The notes under the pieces were generated by a model that saw only the letters and a list, made by a program, of their open reading frames with translations, ran no database searches and was not told the origin of the DNA. A stretch of DNA of 64,000 bases, from assembly GCA_963377175.1 (NCBI GenBank), contig CAUJNA010002946.1, positions 726,764-790,763 of the forward strand, given 5' to 3'. This DNA is from Effrenium voratum (lineage: Eukaryota; Sar; Dinophyceae; Suessiales; Symbiodiniaceae). Of the stretch, positions 63,001 to 64,000 are shown piece after piece. The number at the start of each line of letters is the position of its first letter. Positions within the stretch are counted from its first letter, which is position 1. The position numbers and the translations under genes are program-made.

Positions 63001-64000
63001 TGAGGTTGTCGTAGTCCTATTGCTCTGTGTGCTTCATGATGCTCGTGTTGTTGTTCCTCATCGTGGTTCTCCTGGATGTACTCGTAGTCTTTCTTCACGG
63101 TGAACCTTGTTGTTCCTTTCCATTGAAATGGTAGTGCTGCGTTGCCCATGACTGTCCAGTCATCTTTGCGTTGGGAAACTTCTCCAAAGTTGTTGTGAGT
63201 GATTGTAGTTCTGTAAGGTTCGAGTGTGCTGATTGGTGGATGTCCTGGTCCATCTGTTGGAGTGAATAGAGTTGTTCTAAGTGATGTGTGGTGTCTTATC
63301 CAGTGTTCACCTTGTCTTTCCCAGTAGTCTTGGTTGTCCTCCTGTGCTGTGAGTGGTCTGTGGATTGTCTCCTTTGGTTGTGTGGTGTCAAGATTTGTAG
63401 AAGGTGCTGCTTTAGGTCTCCATATCTTTTGTGGTGCTCGTAGTTGGATCTTTGATCTGGTTGGTGGTGTGTCCATTAGCCGTTGTGGTTGTGAGCTCTG
63501 CCTTGTTGGTGTTGTCTTTGATGTTGCTCTGCGTGTAGGTGTTATCTTTCTTCTGAATCTGGTTTCTCCAGTCCAGTTGTCACCTTCTAGTCTTCGTTGT
63601 AGTTCTTGCTTGGAAAGTTGTGTTGGGTTCTCTTGTAGTTGTTCTTGCTCTTGCCCTTGTCTGTTGATGATGGTTAGTCGCCAATCATCTAGTTCTTCTT
63701 CAGGTATTGGGCAACCACTGTTGTGTGGTGTGAATAGTGCTTTGCGTGGTCGTTTGTGTACTCTGATGGCGTAGTCACCATCAAGTTTCCAGTAGTCAGT
63801 GTTTTCACCAAGGATCTGTCGTAGTCCTTGGTCTGTGTGTGTGAGTGGTGCGATTTGTTCTTGTTGTTGCGCTGCTCTCTCTGTAGGTTGAATCACAGCA
63901 ATGGATTTTCCACTGTCTGCAATCATTGGATAGATGTCGAATCCTGTAGGGATGTCGATCTTCTCTGCTCGTAGGTAGAAAAGTCCTGAGTGTCTGATGA
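60091..64000 (-). mobile_element. Second Ty1/copia retrotransposon, 5' end outside the window
   Basis: A different copia lineage from the element at 45.5-56.8 kb, with integrase before RT, RNase H at the end, and no accessory enzymes. LTRs not identified. The whole 58.2-64 kb block has an A/C-rich minus strand. One nearly uninterrupted pol frame suggests it is fairly young, but two indels damage RNase H. Confidence 0.9.
60091..64000 (-). CDS. Pol polyprotein of the second copia element (partial at the window edge)
   Basis: The frame is open from the window edge (in-frame ATG at 63926) to TAA at 60327, then homology continues in the same frame to TAG near 60091. The N-terminal 260 residues hold two copies of a module (DYW..GD/GEH, R..LFTP, then a Pro-rich Arg-Thr segment). 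Integrase: HNLTHLPYRNWCPICV zinc site, QVDFAYI, LQSDNEDTL and GSVERLHRTL (D,D,E). A Thr/Pro linker leads to RT (IVAKGYTEK, MVYVDDLLVLGDK near 61066) and RNase H (HVDADWAGCPTTRKSTSG, LSSAESELYAICTG, then SKRAKHIDLKF). A 1-nt loss near 60335 and a 4-bp GGCA duplication near 60294 restore each other's frame but leave TAA between them and destroy the THTDSTAG segment. Confidence 0.93.

Overview
The window looks like nuclear DNA of a dinoflagellate, most likely a Symbiodiniaceae/Suessiales relative. This is an inference from several signs. All recognised genes lie on the minus strand. They are cut into very short exons (down to about 32-40 nt) by large introns, and several introns use GC or GA donors. 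TTTAGGG-type (dinoflagellate/plant-like) telomeric sequence, Ty1/copia retrotransposons and a large kelch-mucin-GPS membrane protein are also present. No rRNA, tRNA, CRISPR array or bacterial-type operon was seen.

Layout. 1-4.9 kb: little, apart from two unidentified minus-strand exons. 4.9-15.3 kb: a D-2-hydroxyacid dehydrogenase gene, assembled here from 12 short exons in the correct protein order, with the NAD site, catalytic Arg/Glu/His and the C-terminus. 17.9-24.5 kb: a membrane-protein gene with signal peptide, seven kelch blades, a Ser/Thr stalk built of exact 120-bp repeats, a GPS-like site, four membrane spans and a conserved cytoplasmic domain; at least four splice junctions keep frame. 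25-45 kb: mostly intron/intergenic sequence with scattered unidentified minus-strand exons, a 1-kb CCCTAGTATT satellite, a long hairpin, an AT-rich repeat field and a 1-kb degenerate TTTAGGG tract.

45.48-56.77 kb: a complete Ty1/copia element on the minus strand. It has 143-bp LTRs (one mismatch), a 5-bp target duplication (CATTA), a polypurine tract and a possible primer site. It lies next to an exon of a DEAH/RHA-type RNA helicase gene, three collinear exons of which are seen at 56.9-58.1 kb. The element is unusual. After gag (with two CCCH zinc fingers), protease, integrase, RT and RNase H it carries a methyltransferase-like domain, an SGNH-hydrolase-like ORF and an RNA 2'-phosphotransferase (Tpt1/KptA) domain, all inside the LTRs. 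Several TGA stops and frameshifts interrupt it.

58.2-64 kb: a second, unrelated copia element on the minus strand, cut by the window edge, in a block with strong strand asymmetry (plus strand G/T-rich), followed by two post-pol ORFs.

A dispersed, partly palindromic repeat (core GGTTTCCCTTT(A)AAGGGAAACC with flanking CCCCAAAATGG) occurs roughly once per intron in both the dehydrogenase and helicase genes and may be an introner-like element.
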